Shown: one piece after another, positions 44,144 through 53,602 of the stretch
Position numbering within the stretch: position 1 is the first letter of the stretch
Layout: the number at the start of each line of letters is the position of its first letter
Assembly (NCBI GenBank): GCA_012798135.1
Contig: JAAZNU010000028.1
Span: 21,675 to 85,674, forward strand
Direction of reading: 5' to 3'
Length of the DNA: 64,000 nucleotides
Origin: Veillonellaceae bacterium
GTDB lineage: Bacteria; Bacillota_C; Negativicutes; UBA1444
Made by a program: the position numbers and the translations under genes
The notes under the pieces: model-generated
Database searches by the model: none
The model's input: the letters and a program-made list of their open reading frames with translations, nothing else
Told to the model about the DNA's origin: nothing

Positions 44144-45733
44144 ATGGTAACGAAAGAAAAAGAACAGGATTTTTTTGGCAGTCTTGCCTTAAGTCACAAA
44201 GTCATGGCTGCCATTCAGGCCATGGGCTTCGAGGAGCCGTCACCAATCCAGTCCCGGACGATTCCGCCGATCATGGAGGGCAACGATGTCATTGGGCAGG
44301 CCCAGACCGGTACCGGCAAAACGGCTGCCTTCGGCATTCCGATTGTTGAAAAGGTTCAGGATACGCGGCACGTCCAAGCGCTGATCATGACACCGACCCG
44401 TGAATTGGCATTGCAGGTTTCTGAGGAGATCGCCAAGATCGGTCAGTTCAAACGGGTCAAAACCTTGCCGGTTTATGGCGGGCAGTCGATTGATCGCCAG
44501 ATCCGGGCACTAAGGTTTGGCGTGCAGGTCGTCATTGGTACACCAGGACGTTTGCTGGACCATATTCGACGCGGCACCATCAAGTTGGATCTGGTGAAGA
44601 TCCTGGTACTGGATGAAGCGGATGAAATGCTCGACATGGGCTTCATCGACGATATCGAAACCATCATGGAGAACATTCCACGGGAAGGCCGTCAGACTTT
44701 GCTGTTCTCGGCAACGATGCCGCAGCAGATCCGTTCGTTGGCGGACCGCTACATGAACAAACCGGTATTTGTGACCGTGAGCAAGGAGCAGCTGACGGTT
44801 CCGCAAATCGATCAATACTATTATGAAACTCGCGAAAAACTGGAAGTGCTTAGCAGTATTCTGGATGCGGGGGACATGGAGCGAACCATTGTATTCTGCC
44901 GGACGAAGAAGGGCGCAGATGAACTGACATCTTCTCTTGTTGCCCGTGGTTATATGGCAGAGGCATTGCATGGGGATTTGAGTCAGATCCAGCGGGACCG
45001 GGTCATGAAAAAATTTCGCGATGGAAAACTTGAGATTCTGGTTGCCACTGATGTAGCGGCCCGCGGACTCGATGTCGAGAATGTCACCCACGTTGTCAAC
45101 TACGATATTCCTCAAGATCCGGAATCCTACGTGCACCGGATTGGACGGACGGGCCGCGCCGGCAAGAAAGGTACGGCCATTACCTTTATCCACCCGCGTG
45201 AATTCCGCCAGCTGAAGCAGGTGGAACGGGAGATTCGTCAACGGATTGTCCGGGGACAATTGCCGTCGGCCGCTGATATTCTTGAGCGTCAGCGCGAAGT
45301 AATCAAGCATCGGCTCATTAAGACCCTGGAGCAGGATGCTTTTGCCAATTATCATCCGATTGTCGCCGATCTCTCGGTGGATTATGATCCGGTAGATATC
45401 GCAGCGGCCGCCTTGAAGCTATTTCAGGAAGGATTCAAGGAAGTCACCGAGCTGGAAACCCAGTCCTTATCGACCAGCAGCGGCGCGGAATCCGGAATGG
45501 TCCGGCTGTTCGTCAATGCGGGCCGTGACAGCAACATCCGGCCGGAAGACATCGTGCGGACGTTCGCCGGCGAAGCGGATATTCCGGGAAGTTCGATCGG
45601 CCTGATCAAGATCTATAGCAATTTCTCCTTCGTGGAAGTGCCGGAGGATGTGGCGGAACGGGTCGTTTCCGCGATGCACGGCAATCGGATCAAAGGAATG
45701 AAGATCAATGTCGAAGTCGCGAAAGGGCGATAA
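44144..45733 (+). CDS. DEAD-box RNA helicase (DeaD/CshA type)
   Basis: A 529-residue helicase: Q motif FEEPSPIQ, Walker A AQTGTGKT, DEAD box VLDEADEML, SAT, and HRIGRTGRAGKKG. A C-terminal DbpA-like RNA-binding domain (FVNAGRDSNIRPEDIV...) suggests action in ribosome assembly or mRNA turnover, often cold-related. ATG 44144 has AAAGGAGAT about eleven bases upstream; the ATG at 44105 is less well placed. It overlaps the following gene by 26 bp. Confidence 0.94.
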   Translation: MVTKEKEQDFFGSLALSHKVMAAIQAMGFEEPSPIQSRTIPPIMEGNDVIGQAQTGTGKTAAFGIPIVEKVQDTRHVQALIMTPTRELALQVSEEIAKIGQFKRVKTLPVYGGQSIDRQIRALRFGVQVVIGTPGRLLDHIRRGTIKLDLVKILVLDEADEMLDMGFIDDIETIMENIPREGRQTLLFSATMPQQIRSLADRYMNKPVFVTVSKEQLTVPQIDQYYYETREKLEVLSSILDAGDMERTIVFCRTKKGADELTSSLVARGYMAEALHGDLSQIQRDRVMKKFRDGKLEILVATDVAARGLDVENVTHVVNYDIPQDPESYVHRIGRTGRAGKKGTAITFIHPREFRQLKQVEREIRQRIVRGQLPSAADILERQREVIKHRLIKTLEQDAFANYHPIVADLSVDYDPVDIAAAALKLFQEGFKEVTELETQSLSTSSGAESGMVRLFVNAGRDSNIRPEDIVRTFAGEADIPGSSIGLIKIYSNFSFVEVPEDVAERVVSAMHGNRIKGMKINVEVAKGR

Positions 45734-46964
45734 CCCCAAGAACAGGAATAACACCGGAATATCCGGGGGCGCGGGAGTGATTCTTCTTGCGCTCCTCATC
45801 ATTTTGTCCGGGGCAGCCTATTTCGCGTTTCAGGAACTGACTTCCGGATCAGCCGGCAAACCAAATTCAGCAGCCGGATCGAAAAACGATGCGGATTACA
45901 ACGAGCGTTGCGATGCTTTGCATGCCGCGGTGGACGGCGCCTTGGCGCGGCAAAACGTGATTGTGTCGGATGTGCATCAGGAAACAAAAGAGGCGGCCCG
46001 GCAGAATACAGACGGGAAAATTCGCTGGAACGCCAGAAATCTGCTGATCGAGGCCTCGGAAAGCGTTTCCGCGGAAGCGATCCGCCGCTCTGTCGAGGCG
46101 GCGCTCAAACCGGCGGGCGGTTTGGTCCTAAAAATGGAACCGGATCAGTATCATGGCTATTCCGTGACCCGGATCGACATCGGCTTTCAGGATCGTCTGG
46201 GCGGCGGTCCGCTGACCATCTCCAGCGACCGCCTGTATATTGTGGCGACGGCCAAAAAACCGGTGACGCCGGGCGTCCGACCGAAGACAAATTCGGCGCA
46301 TAAGGGAGAAATCGCCCTGATCATCGACGATTTTGGCTACCGGCAGGATATGATCGCTGGTTTTTCTGCAATCCGTCAGCCCTTTACTTTTGCCGTCATC
46401 CCGTTCAAGCCCTACAGTCGGGACGCGGCTGCCAAAGGACTGGCCAGTGGGCATCAGATCCTTCTGCACTTGCCGATGGAACCGATGTCCGGTGTGGACG
46501 CCGCCGAAACCGCCATTACGGTGCGCGTGGGCATGAATGCCGAGCAGATTCGGGAACTGGTGGACAAGGCGACAGCCAGCCTGCCAGGAGTGACCGGTGT
46601 CAACAACCATCAGGGATCCAAGGCGACGGCGGACCGAAACACGATGGAAGCCGTCATGAGAGGTTTGCGGCAAAAGGGGCTGTTTTTCGTTGACAGCCGG
46701 ACCAATGGCCGGTCGGTGGCGATGGATACGGCTCGGCGGCAAAATGTGAAAACCACAGAAAACGATTTGTTCATCGACGGGATGGCGGATGTCGCCTACG
46801 TCAAGAAACAGTTGCGGGCCGCCGGTGAGATGGCGATAAAGGCAGGCAGCGTCACCATAATCGGGCATGCCCGGCCGACGACGTTGACCGCCTTGCGCGA
46901 AATGATCCCGGAACTGGAAGCGCGGGGAATCCGGTTTGTATTCGTATCCCAGCTGGTTCGCTGA
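45708..46964 (+). CDS. Divergent polysaccharide deacetylase family protein (YibQ-like)
   Basis: A 418-residue protein with one N-terminal membrane segment (VILLALLIILSGAAYFAF), a variable linker region and a C-terminal divergent polysaccharide deacetylase domain: IALIIDDFGYRQDMI, FAVIPFKPYS, ILLHLPMEPM, NNHQGSKATA, VTIIGHARPTT. It faces the envelope side. YibQ-type proteins occur mainly in bacteria with an outer membrane, consistent with a diderm Firmicute. The deacetylase activity is not proven for the family. It overlaps the helicase gene, so they share a transcript. Confidence 0.86.
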   Translation: MSKSRKGDNPKNRNNTGISGGAGVILLALLIILSGAAYFAFQELTSGSAGKPNSAAGSKNDADYNERCDALHAAVDGALARQNVIVSDVHQETKEAARQNTDGKIRWNARNLLIEASESVSAEAIRRSVEAALKPAGGLVLKMEPDQYHGYSVTRIDIGFQDRLGGGPLTISSDRLYIVATAKKPVTPGVRPKTNSAHKGEIALIIDDFGYRQDMIAGFSAIRQPFTFAVIPFKPYSRDAAAKGLASGHQILLHLPMEPMSGVDAAETAITVRVGMNAEQIRELVDKATASLPGVTGVNNHQGSKATADRNTMEAVMRGLRQKGLFFVDSRTNGRSVAMDTARRQNVKTTENDLFIDGMADVAYVKKQLRAAGEMAIKAGSVTIIGHARPTTLTALREMIPELEARGIRFVFVSQLVR

Positions 46965-47016
46965 TTTTCGATCTCGTCGGCCTCGGTTCAGCGGTCGGCA
47001 AATTTTCAGGTGAGGT

Positions 47017-49053
47017 ATGGTGAACGGAGTGGAACCTTTGTTTCTGTTTCAACTGGTGATCGGCCTGTTCCTGGCGGGAAGCCTGGCGGCCATTGTCGCC
47101 GCCAGGCGGCCGGCCGTTGCCAATTGGCTTTCCCATGGACTGGCGGCTGCCGGTTGTCTGGCGGTCAGCGGGTTGGCCGGGAGCATTCTTGAGCAGGGAA
47201 TGCCGGTAGTATTGCCGGCGGGACGCTGGCTGCACGCGGCGCCGGTCACGTTCCGGATCGATGCTCTGGCGGCCTTCTTTCTGCTGCTGCTGGGAGTGGT
47301 TGGCGTTGCCGTCTCGATTTACGCCATCGGATATACAACGGAGCATTACACGCCCCGTTATTTTATTTTGCCGCTACTGTTCAATTTGTTTTTGCTCTCG
47401 TTGTTTTTTGTCCTGACAGCCAGCCATGTCGGCGTATTCCTGATCGCCTGGGAGGTCATGTCGCTGACTTCGCTATTGCTGATTTTATATGAGCATGAGC
47501 ACGCCACGAGTGTGCGCGCCGGTTTCGTCTACGTCGTCATGACCCATGTTGGCACCGCGTTCATCATCGGCGCCTTTTTTATTCTCGCGGGGGCGGCCGG
47601 CAGTCTCAGCTTTCAGCTGCTCCGGGGAGAATTGCTGCCGGAGTCGGCGCGTAATCTGGTGTTTCTGTTCGCCCTGGTCGGGTTTGGGACAAAAGCCGGC
47701 ATGATTCCCTTGCACATCTGGCTGCCCAAAGCCCATCCGGCCGCGCCCAGCCATGTTTCGGCCCTGCTGTCGGGCGTAATGCTGAAGACGGCGATCTATG
47801 GCCTGTGCCGCTTCTACCTTGACTTCCTGGGTGTCGGCCCGGCCTGGTGGGGCGGGCTGATCATGGGGCTGGGAATTTTGTCGGCGTTTCTGGGTATCAT
47901 GTACGCCATGATGGAAAACGACATCAAACGGCTGCTGGCCTACTCCAGTCTCGAAAACATGGGGGTCATTCTGCTCGGCGTCGGCGCCGGCATGCTGTTT
48001 GCCGCCAAACATTACGTTTTGTTGGCCGGCCTGGCCTGGAGCGCTGCCCTGTACCATTCCTTCAACCATGCGGTGTTCAAATCCCTGTTGTTCATGAGCG
48101 CCGGCGCAGCGGTGCGGCAAGTCGGCTCGCGGGAGATGGACGCCATGGGCGGACTGATTCGCCGCATGCCCTATACGTCCGGTATTTTCCTGGTTGCCGC
48201 CGCCGCAATCTCGGCGTTGCCGCCGCTCAACGGGTTCGTCAGTGAATGGCTGACTCTGCAGGCTTTATTCTTCCTGCCGGAGGCTGTGCCGGGAGTTGCC
48301 GGACGGGTACTGGGCGGCTTGCTGTTTATCCTGTTGGGCATGACGGCGGCTATCGTTGCCGGCTGCTTCGTGAAAGCCGTCGGGGTCGCTTTTCTGGCGC
48401 GTCCTCGTTCCAAAAAAGCGGCGGCGGCGACCGAGATGCCAGCGATTTCGTTGCTGCCGATGGGTGCTTTGGTTTTGCTGTGCTTGTTCTTGGGGATGCG
48501 GCCGCAGTTTTTGCTGGAGCGGATTCGTACGGTGCTTCGGCCGTTCGCCGGCCCGGAAACGGAAGGCCTCTTGCAGAGCGATTGGACAGGTTTTGCGTTT
48601 CAGGCCGGTCCGGCCGTTGGCGGTCTGTCCGTCAATGCCGTGGCGGCGCTGGTGGCGCTGGGTTGTTTGTTGGCGCTTGTGCTGTATTATTTGCGGGGCA
48701 AGCCGCGGATCGACGTGCAGGAGACCTGGGCCTGCGGAATTGTACCGACTTATCGCAACCAATATACGTCCATGGGCTTTTCCAAGCCGGTTCGCTGGGC
48801 TTTCCGCTGGCTGCTGCGGTCCCAGCGCGAACGGATTGTGGATGAAAACGAGAACCGGTATGTGGGACGAAAACTGGCCTACCACCAGACCATTCAATAT
48901 GTTTTCGACGACCTGTTCTATAATCCGGCCCAACGCTGGATCCTACAGCGGGCCAAATATGTCAAGCGGTTGCAGGCCGGCAGTGTGCAGCTCTACGTCG
49001 GGTACGTCCTGATCGTTACGGTTGTCGTGCTGGTCTGGAACAGCAGAAACTGA
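47017..49053 (+). CDS. hyfB: Hydrogenase-4 type proton-translocating subunit HyfB (NuoL-like)
   Basis: A 678-residue membrane subunit with about 14-16 helices, homologous to complex I antiporter subunits. Key ion-channel residues are visible: Glu in AWEVMSLTSLLLILYEHEH and Lys in GFGTKAGMIPLHIWLPKAHP. It is the first gene of a six-gene hydrogenase cluster. The start may be ATG 47017 or GTG 47020, because GGTGAGG ends just before. No formate dehydrogenase gene is nearby. Confidence 0.9.
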   Translation: MVNGVEPLFLFQLVIGLFLAGSLAAIVAARRPAVANWLSHGLAAAGCLAVSGLAGSILEQGMPVVLPAGRWLHAAPVTFRIDALAAFFLLLLGVVGVAVSIYAIGYTTEHYTPRYFILPLLFNLFLLSLFFVLTASHVGVFLIAWEVMSLTSLLLILYEHEHATSVRAGFVYVVMTHVGTAFIIGAFFILAGAAGSLSFQLLRGELLPESARNLVFLFALVGFGTKAGMIPLHIWLPKAHPAAPSHVSALLSGVMLKTAIYGLCRFYLDFLGVGPAWWGGLIMGLGILSAFLGIMYAMMENDIKRLLAYSSLENMGVILLGVGAGMLFAAKHYVLLAGLAWSAALYHSFNHAVFKSLLFMSAGAAVRQVGSREMDAMGGLIRRMPYTSGIFLVAAAAISALPPLNGFVSEWLTLQALFFLPEAVPGVAGRVLGGLLFILLGMTAAIVAGCFVKAVGVAFLARPRSKKAAAATEMPAISLLPMGALVLLCLFLGMRPQFLLERIRTVLRPFAGPETEGLLQSDWTGFAFQAGPAVGGLSVNAVAALVALGCLLALVLYYLRGKPRIDVQETWACGIVPTYRNQYTSMGFSKPVRWAFRWLLRSQRERIVDENENRYVGRKLAYHQTIQYVFDDLFYNPAQRWILQRAKYVKRLQAGSVQLYVGYVLIVTVVVLVWNSRN

Positions 49054-49062
49054 GGTGAAATC

Positions 49063-49959
49063 ATGCCGATGTTGAAAATGGCGGTGCAGGCGCTGGCGAT
49101 CGTGGCGCTCGCACCGCTGGTCCAGGGCTTAATACAGTGGTCCAAGGCCCGCCTGCAGAACCGGCGCGGTCCGGCGCCTTGGCAGCCTTACCACAATTTG
49201 CTCAAATTGTTGGGCAAAGATATGGTGGTGGCGCAAACTGCCTCCTGGATTTCTACCATCACCCCGTTCATCTGTTTTGGCGCGGCGTTCGCCGTGGCCG
49301 CTCTGGCGCCGGTTTTTTCGGCGGATGGCGGCGGCATGGCGGATTTGCTGCTGGTGGTGTATCTGTTCGGACTTAGCCGTTTCATGCTAGCGCTGGCCGG
49401 TATGGATACCGGCAGCTCCTTTGCCGGGATGGGCAGCTCCCGGGAGATGTACCTGTCCATTCTGGTTGAGCCGGCCTTTTTGCTGGCCATCCTGGCTGCC
49501 GCCGGCGGGGCGGGATCTACGGAACTGGGCGCAATGGCCGGGGATGCCCTGAAGCATCCGTTTACCCTGCCCTACGTGCTGGCGGCCGTGGCGTTCTTTC
49601 TCGTGACCGTTGCGGAATGCGGCCGCATCCCGGTCGACAATCCGGATACGCATCTGGAACTGACCATGTTCCAGGAAGGAATGTTGCTGGAGTTTTCCGG
49701 CCGGGCACTGGCACTGTTGCATTGGTCCGTCTTTGTCCGGCAGTTGGGCATGATCCTGCTGTTTGTGAAACTGTTTTTCCCCTGGAGCTGGCTGGACCTG
49801 CTGCCGTTCGAGTCGATCTGGCTGGTGGGCAAGGTCTTTGTCGTCGCCTTTTTGTTGGCGGTTACGGAAACCAGCACCGCGAAAATGCGATTGTTTCGGC
49901 TGCCGGATTTTCTTGCCGCTTCCGGCCTGTTATCCCTGCTGGCGCTTGTTGCCCGCTGA
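49063..49959 (+). CDS. hyfC: Hydrogenase-4 membrane subunit HyfC (NuoH-like)
   Basis: A 298-residue integral membrane protein of the NuoH/HyfC/HycD type, with eight predicted helices. Conserved PLVQGLIQWSKARLQNRRGP and EDL-like ELTMFQEGMLLEFSGR segments link the hydrogenase module to the ion-pumping subunits. AGGTGA precedes the ATG, ten bases after hyfB. Confidence 0.9.
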   Translation: MPMLKMAVQALAIVALAPLVQGLIQWSKARLQNRRGPAPWQPYHNLLKLLGKDMVVAQTASWISTITPFICFGAAFAVAALAPVFSADGGGMADLLLVVYLFGLSRFMLALAGMDTGSSFAGMGSSREMYLSILVEPAFLLAILAAAGGAGSTELGAMAGDALKHPFTLPYVLAAVAFFLVTVAECGRIPVDNPDTHLELTMFQEGMLLEFSGRALALLHWSVFVRQLGMILLFVKLFFPWSWLDLLPFESIWLVGKVFVVAFLLAVTETSTAKMRLFRLPDFLAASGLLSLLALVAR

Positions 49960-49974
49960 GTTGGAGGAGTTCGC

Positions 49975-50598
49975 GTGAATCTGTTAACGGTATTGCTTTT
50001 ATTTACCGCCTTTCTGATTACCCGGGTATCCAGCCTGCGGCTGGGAATCCAGATTCTGCTGGTCCAATCGATCGCGGTGGCGGTGGCCTGCGTCTGGAGC
50101 GGGATCGAGGCGGAGACGGTTCATACTTTGATTGCCGCTTTGCTGACTGTCGTCATCAAGGCCTGGCTGATTCCTTATGCCCTGTTCCGGGTGGTGAAAC
50201 GCCTGCGGGACGAACAGGAAACCAAACCGATTCTTTCCCCCAACCAGACTTCGTTGGCTGCCGCCCTGGTTTTGGCGGTCACTTACGGCGTCATGGACCA
50301 GGCTCTCCCCGGCGTGAGTCGGGATATCCTATCCGGGGCGCTGGCCTTATTTCTCATCGGGCTGTTGATCATGATCACCCGGCGGCAGGCCGTGCTTCAG
50401 ATTATTGGCTTGATCATGATGGAAAACGGATTGTACCTGCTGGGACTGTCGATGACGAAGGGATTGCCGCTAATCATCGAATTCGGCGTATTCTTCGACA
50501 TTCTGGTCGCGGTGATTGTTCTCGGCATTTTGACCTGGCGGCTCAAACTGTCCTTTCAGACCACGGATACCACGGTACTTCGAAAATTAAAGGGATGA
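49975..50598 (+). CDS. hyfE: Hydrogenase-4 subunit HyfE (NuoK-like)
   Basis: A 207-residue membrane protein of the HyfE/HycC-associated class: MMENGLYLLGLSMTKGLPL and EFGVFFDILVAVIVLGIL are the NuoK-like core with a membrane Glu. GTG follows GGAGGAG. Confidence 0.88.
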   Translation: MNLLTVLLLFTAFLITRVSSLRLGIQILLVQSIAVAVACVWSGIEAETVHTLIAALLTVVIKAWLIPYALFRVVKRLRDEQETKPILSPNQTSLAAALVLAVTYGVMDQALPGVSRDILSGALALFLIGLLIMITRRQAVLQIIGLIMMENGLYLLGLSMTKGLPLIIEFGVFFDILVAVIVLGILTWRLKLSFQTTDTTVLRKLKG

Positions 50599-50602
50599 AG
50601 CA

Positions 50603-52081
50603 ATGTTTGATGTAATTGTCGGCGTTTTGATTGTTCCTTTGCTCACGGGAATACTGGCCTTGCTGCTCAAAAGTCCGGCCGCCGCGGCTTGGCTCAATCT
50701 GGGCGGATCAGCCGTAACGGCGGGGGGGCTGTTTTGGCTGGTCAAAGAAATTCTGGCCCAGACAGCGGCGTTCCAACAGGGAATTTTTCTTCTGGACCCG
50801 CTCAGCGGAATATTTCTGCTGATCGTCGGGTTGCTGGGCTTGATGGCCGCGCTATACTCGCTGCCCTATATGCAGAACGAACTGGCGGAGGGACACGTAT
50901 CTGTCCGGATGATTCCGCGTTATTACGCCCTGTTTCAGTTTTTTGTCCTGACGATGATTTTTACGCTGGTGGTGGAAAACCTCGGCCTGCTCTGGGTAGC
51001 GGTGGAGGCGACAACGCTGGTTTCCGCCCTGTTAGTGGCGTTTTATCTGCACCGGTCCTCGTTGGAGGCGGCCTGGAAATATGTCATGGTCTGCTCGGTC
51101 GGCATCGCCATGGCTCTGCTGGGCATCATCTTGCTGTATTATGCACAGGCGCAGGCGGGGTACGCCGACGGACAGCCACTGAGCTGGCTGGAACTGCGGG
51201 CGCAGATGCCGCGTTTCAACCCGGCGCTGGTCAAGCTGGCCGTCATTTTCATCATTATCGGTTATGGCACGAAAGCAGGCCTGGCGCCGATGCACACCTG
51301 GCTGCCGGACGCCCACAGTCAGGCACCGACGCCGGTGAGCGGCCTTCTGTCAGGAGCTTTGCTGAGTTGTGCGATGTACGCGATTGCCCGCAATTTGGCG
51401 GCCGTCAACCTGGCGCCAGACGCAGGGCGGACCGCCGGCCAACTGTTGACGGGGTTCGGCCTGTTTTCCATCGGCATTGCCGTGCCGTTCCTGATTTTGC
51501 AGCATGATATCAAACGCCTGTTGGCCTATTCCAGCGTGGAGAACATGGGCCTGATTGCGCTCGGCTTCGGCGCCGCCAGTCCGCTCGGGCTATATGGGGC
51601 GCTGCTGCATCTGCTGAATCACGCCGTGGGAAAATCGGCCCTGTTTTTCGTCGCCGGCGTTCTGATCCAAAAATTTCATACCAAACAGATCCTGCGGATT
51701 CGTGGAATGATTGAAACGGCGCCGGTTCTGGGCGGCCTGTTCATTACGGCGGTTCTGGCTGTGGCGGGCATGCCGCCATTCAGCCTGTTCTTGAGCAAAC
51801 TGACGATCGTACAGGCGTTGTTCGCCGACAGCTGGTTGACGGGGCTGCTGACGCTGCTGCTGCTTGGCGGTGTCTTTGCCGGAGTGATCTACTATATGTT
51901 GGGTATGGCGTTTGGTGCGCCGGCGCCCGGGATGGAAAAACGGGATATTTCACCGGCGATGCTGCCATCGATTCTACTGTTGGTACTGCTATTGGCGGCC
52001 ACGGGAATCTGGCTGCCGGACTGGCTGGATGCCCTGCTCCGGGCAGCGGCGTCAATCGTCATGGGAGGGATTCAACAGTGA
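50603..52081 (+). CDS. hyfF: Hydrogenase-4 proton-translocating subunit HyfF (NuoN/NuoM-like)
   Basis: A 492-residue antiporter-like subunit of about 14 helices with Glu in LWVAVEATTLVSALLVAFY and Lys in GYGTKAGLAPMHTWLPDAH, plus HDIKRLLAYSSVENMG. Together with HyfB it should pump H+ or Na+. A separate HyfD gene is absent, so there are two large antiporter-like subunits rather than three. It overlaps hyfG by four bases. Confidence 0.9.
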   Translation: MFDVIVGVLIVPLLTGILALLLKSPAAAAWLNLGGSAVTAGGLFWLVKEILAQTAAFQQGIFLLDPLSGIFLLIVGLLGLMAALYSLPYMQNELAEGHVSVRMIPRYYALFQFFVLTMIFTLVVENLGLLWVAVEATTLVSALLVAFYLHRSSLEAAWKYVMVCSVGIAMALLGIILLYYAQAQAGYADGQPLSWLELRAQMPRFNPALVKLAVIFIIIGYGTKAGLAPMHTWLPDAHSQAPTPVSGLLSGALLSCAMYAIARNLAAVNLAPDAGRTAGQLLTGFGLFSIGIAVPFLILQHDIKRLLAYSSVENMGLIALGFGAASPLGLYGALLHLLNHAVGKSALFFVAGVLIQKFHTKQILRIRGMIETAPVLGGLFITAVLAVAGMPPFSLFLSKLTIVQALFADSWLTGLLTLLLLGGVFAGVIYYMLGMAFGAPAPGMEKRDISPAMLPSILLLVLLLAATGIWLPDWLDALLRAAASIVMGGIQQ

Positions 52082-53592
52082 TCAAGCAAAAGGAGGTGGC
52101 GGTTGCCGGTTTGCGCGCCGCCGCCAATGCGATTTCCCAAGGCGGCCGACTGCCGCTTCAGGCTATGTTTGCCAATGACGAACGAACAATCAACGGAAAT
52201 TTTTGCATCTATGCTCTGTTTGCGGGTGAAGCGGCGCAGGAATTTTCGCTGATCCGGGCGACCATCGCCAGCGATCAGCCGCCTGAGTTTCCCTCGTTGA
52301 CCCCGCTGCTGCCGGCTGCCGCCTGGTACGAGCGGGAGATTCACGATTTGTTTGGCCTTGTGCCGTTGGGACATCCCGATTTACGGCCGCTGGTGCTGCA
52401 TGAACATTGGCCGTCTGGCTGTCATCCTTTGCGAAAAGATTTCACCAAGATTTCCAAAACGAAGCAGAAACCGTCGGAAAGCCAACGACCGCGTGTCCAT
52501 GGCGAAGGAGTGTTCGAGGTGCCGGTCGGCCCGATTCATGCCGGGATTATTGAGCCGGGAAACTTCCGTTTCAGTCAGGCGGGTGAGAATGTGATTTACC
52601 TCGATCCGACCCTGTTTTTCACACACCGGGGCGTTGAAAAGTCTTTGGAGGGATTGACGCCGGAACAGGCCATTTTCCGGGTGGAGCGTACTTGCGGCGC
52701 CTGCAGCGTTTCCCATGCGCTGTCATTTTCCCAGGCGGTGGAATCGTTGGGCCCGACGGCAGTACCGGAGCGGGCGCTGTATCTGCGGGTTCTGACGGCC
52801 GAACTGGAACGCCTCTATAATCATATCGGCGATATCGGCAACCTCTGCGCGGGAATCGGCTTTGCGGTCGGCGTAAGCCAGGGGGCGCGGCAAAAAGAAT
52901 CGGTAATGCGATTCAACGAAGAATTGACGGGGAATCGGTTTCTGCGCGGCATGGTGGTGCCGGGCGGCGTAGCTTTTGACATTACCGGCGAGCTGCTGCG
53001 GCAGGCTGGCAGTCTGATTCATGCTCTGGCGCAGGATTTCCAGGAACTGATGGAGATCATTCAGGAAAGTCCCGGAGTCAGGGACCGGCTGCGCCGGACC
53101 GGCATTCTGCCCCAGCAGGCGGCGGCGGATCTGGCGGTGGTCGGGCCGGCGGCCCGGGCATCCGGGCTGGACATCGACCTGCGACGCGATCATCCCTATG
53201 CGGCCTATGACCGACTCAACTTCAAAGTTCCGGTACGCACCCATGGCGACGTGGAAGACCGCCTGTATCTGCGGGCATCGGAAGTGCGCGAATCATTCCT
53301 GCTGATTCAACAAGTGCTGCAGAAGTTGCCGGAGATCCCGGGATCAGTCCGGGTTGAACTGGCCCCGGCTCAGGGCGGCGGAACCGCCTTCGGCTGGAGC
53401 GAATCGGCCCGGGGCGCCAATTTCCACTGGGTCATGCTGGACGCCAACCAAAAGATTTATCGTTGCTTCATCCGGTCGGCATCGTATCCGAACTGGCCGG
53501 CGCTGGCGGTGGCAGCCCCCGGAAACATCATTCCGGACTTTCCTTTGATCAACAAGAGCTTTGAACTATGTTACGCATGTTTGGACCGGTGA
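52078..53592 (+). CDS. hyfG: Group 4 [NiFe] hydrogenase large subunit HyfG (NuoCD-like)
   Basis: A 504-residue fusion of a NuoC-like N terminus (EREIHDLFGLVPLGHPDLRP) and a NuoD-like catalytic domain. All four NiFe-ligand cysteines are present: Cys206 and Cys209 in ERTCGACSVSH (L1), Cys498 and Cys501 in ELCYACLDR (L2). The usual DPC of L2 is ELC. The protein ends at Arg504 in that motif, with no C-terminal peptide to be removed by a maturation protease. GTG 52078 overlaps the hyfF stop. It should reduce protons or oxidise H2. Confidence 0.9.
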   Translation: MIKQKEVAVAGLRAAANAISQGGRLPLQAMFANDERTINGNFCIYALFAGEAAQEFSLIRATIASDQPPEFPSLTPLLPAAAWYEREIHDLFGLVPLGHPDLRPLVLHEHWPSGCHPLRKDFTKISKTKQKPSESQRPRVHGEGVFEVPVGPIHAGIIEPGNFRFSQAGENVIYLDPTLFFTHRGVEKSLEGLTPEQAIFRVERTCGACSVSHALSFSQAVESLGPTAVPERALYLRVLTAELERLYNHIGDIGNLCAGIGFAVGVSQGARQKESVMRFNEELTGNRFLRGMVVPGGVAFDITGELLRQAGSLIHALAQDFQELMEIIQESPGVRDRLRRTGILPQQAAADLAVVGPAARASGLDIDLRRDHPYAAYDRLNFKVPVRTHGDVEDRLYLRASEVRESFLLIQQVLQKLPEIPGSVRVELAPAQGGGTAFGWSESARGANFHWVMLDANQKIYRCFIRSASYPNWPALAVAAPGNIIPDFPLINKSFELCYACLDR

Positions 53593-53602
53593 GGGGATAC
53601 CT

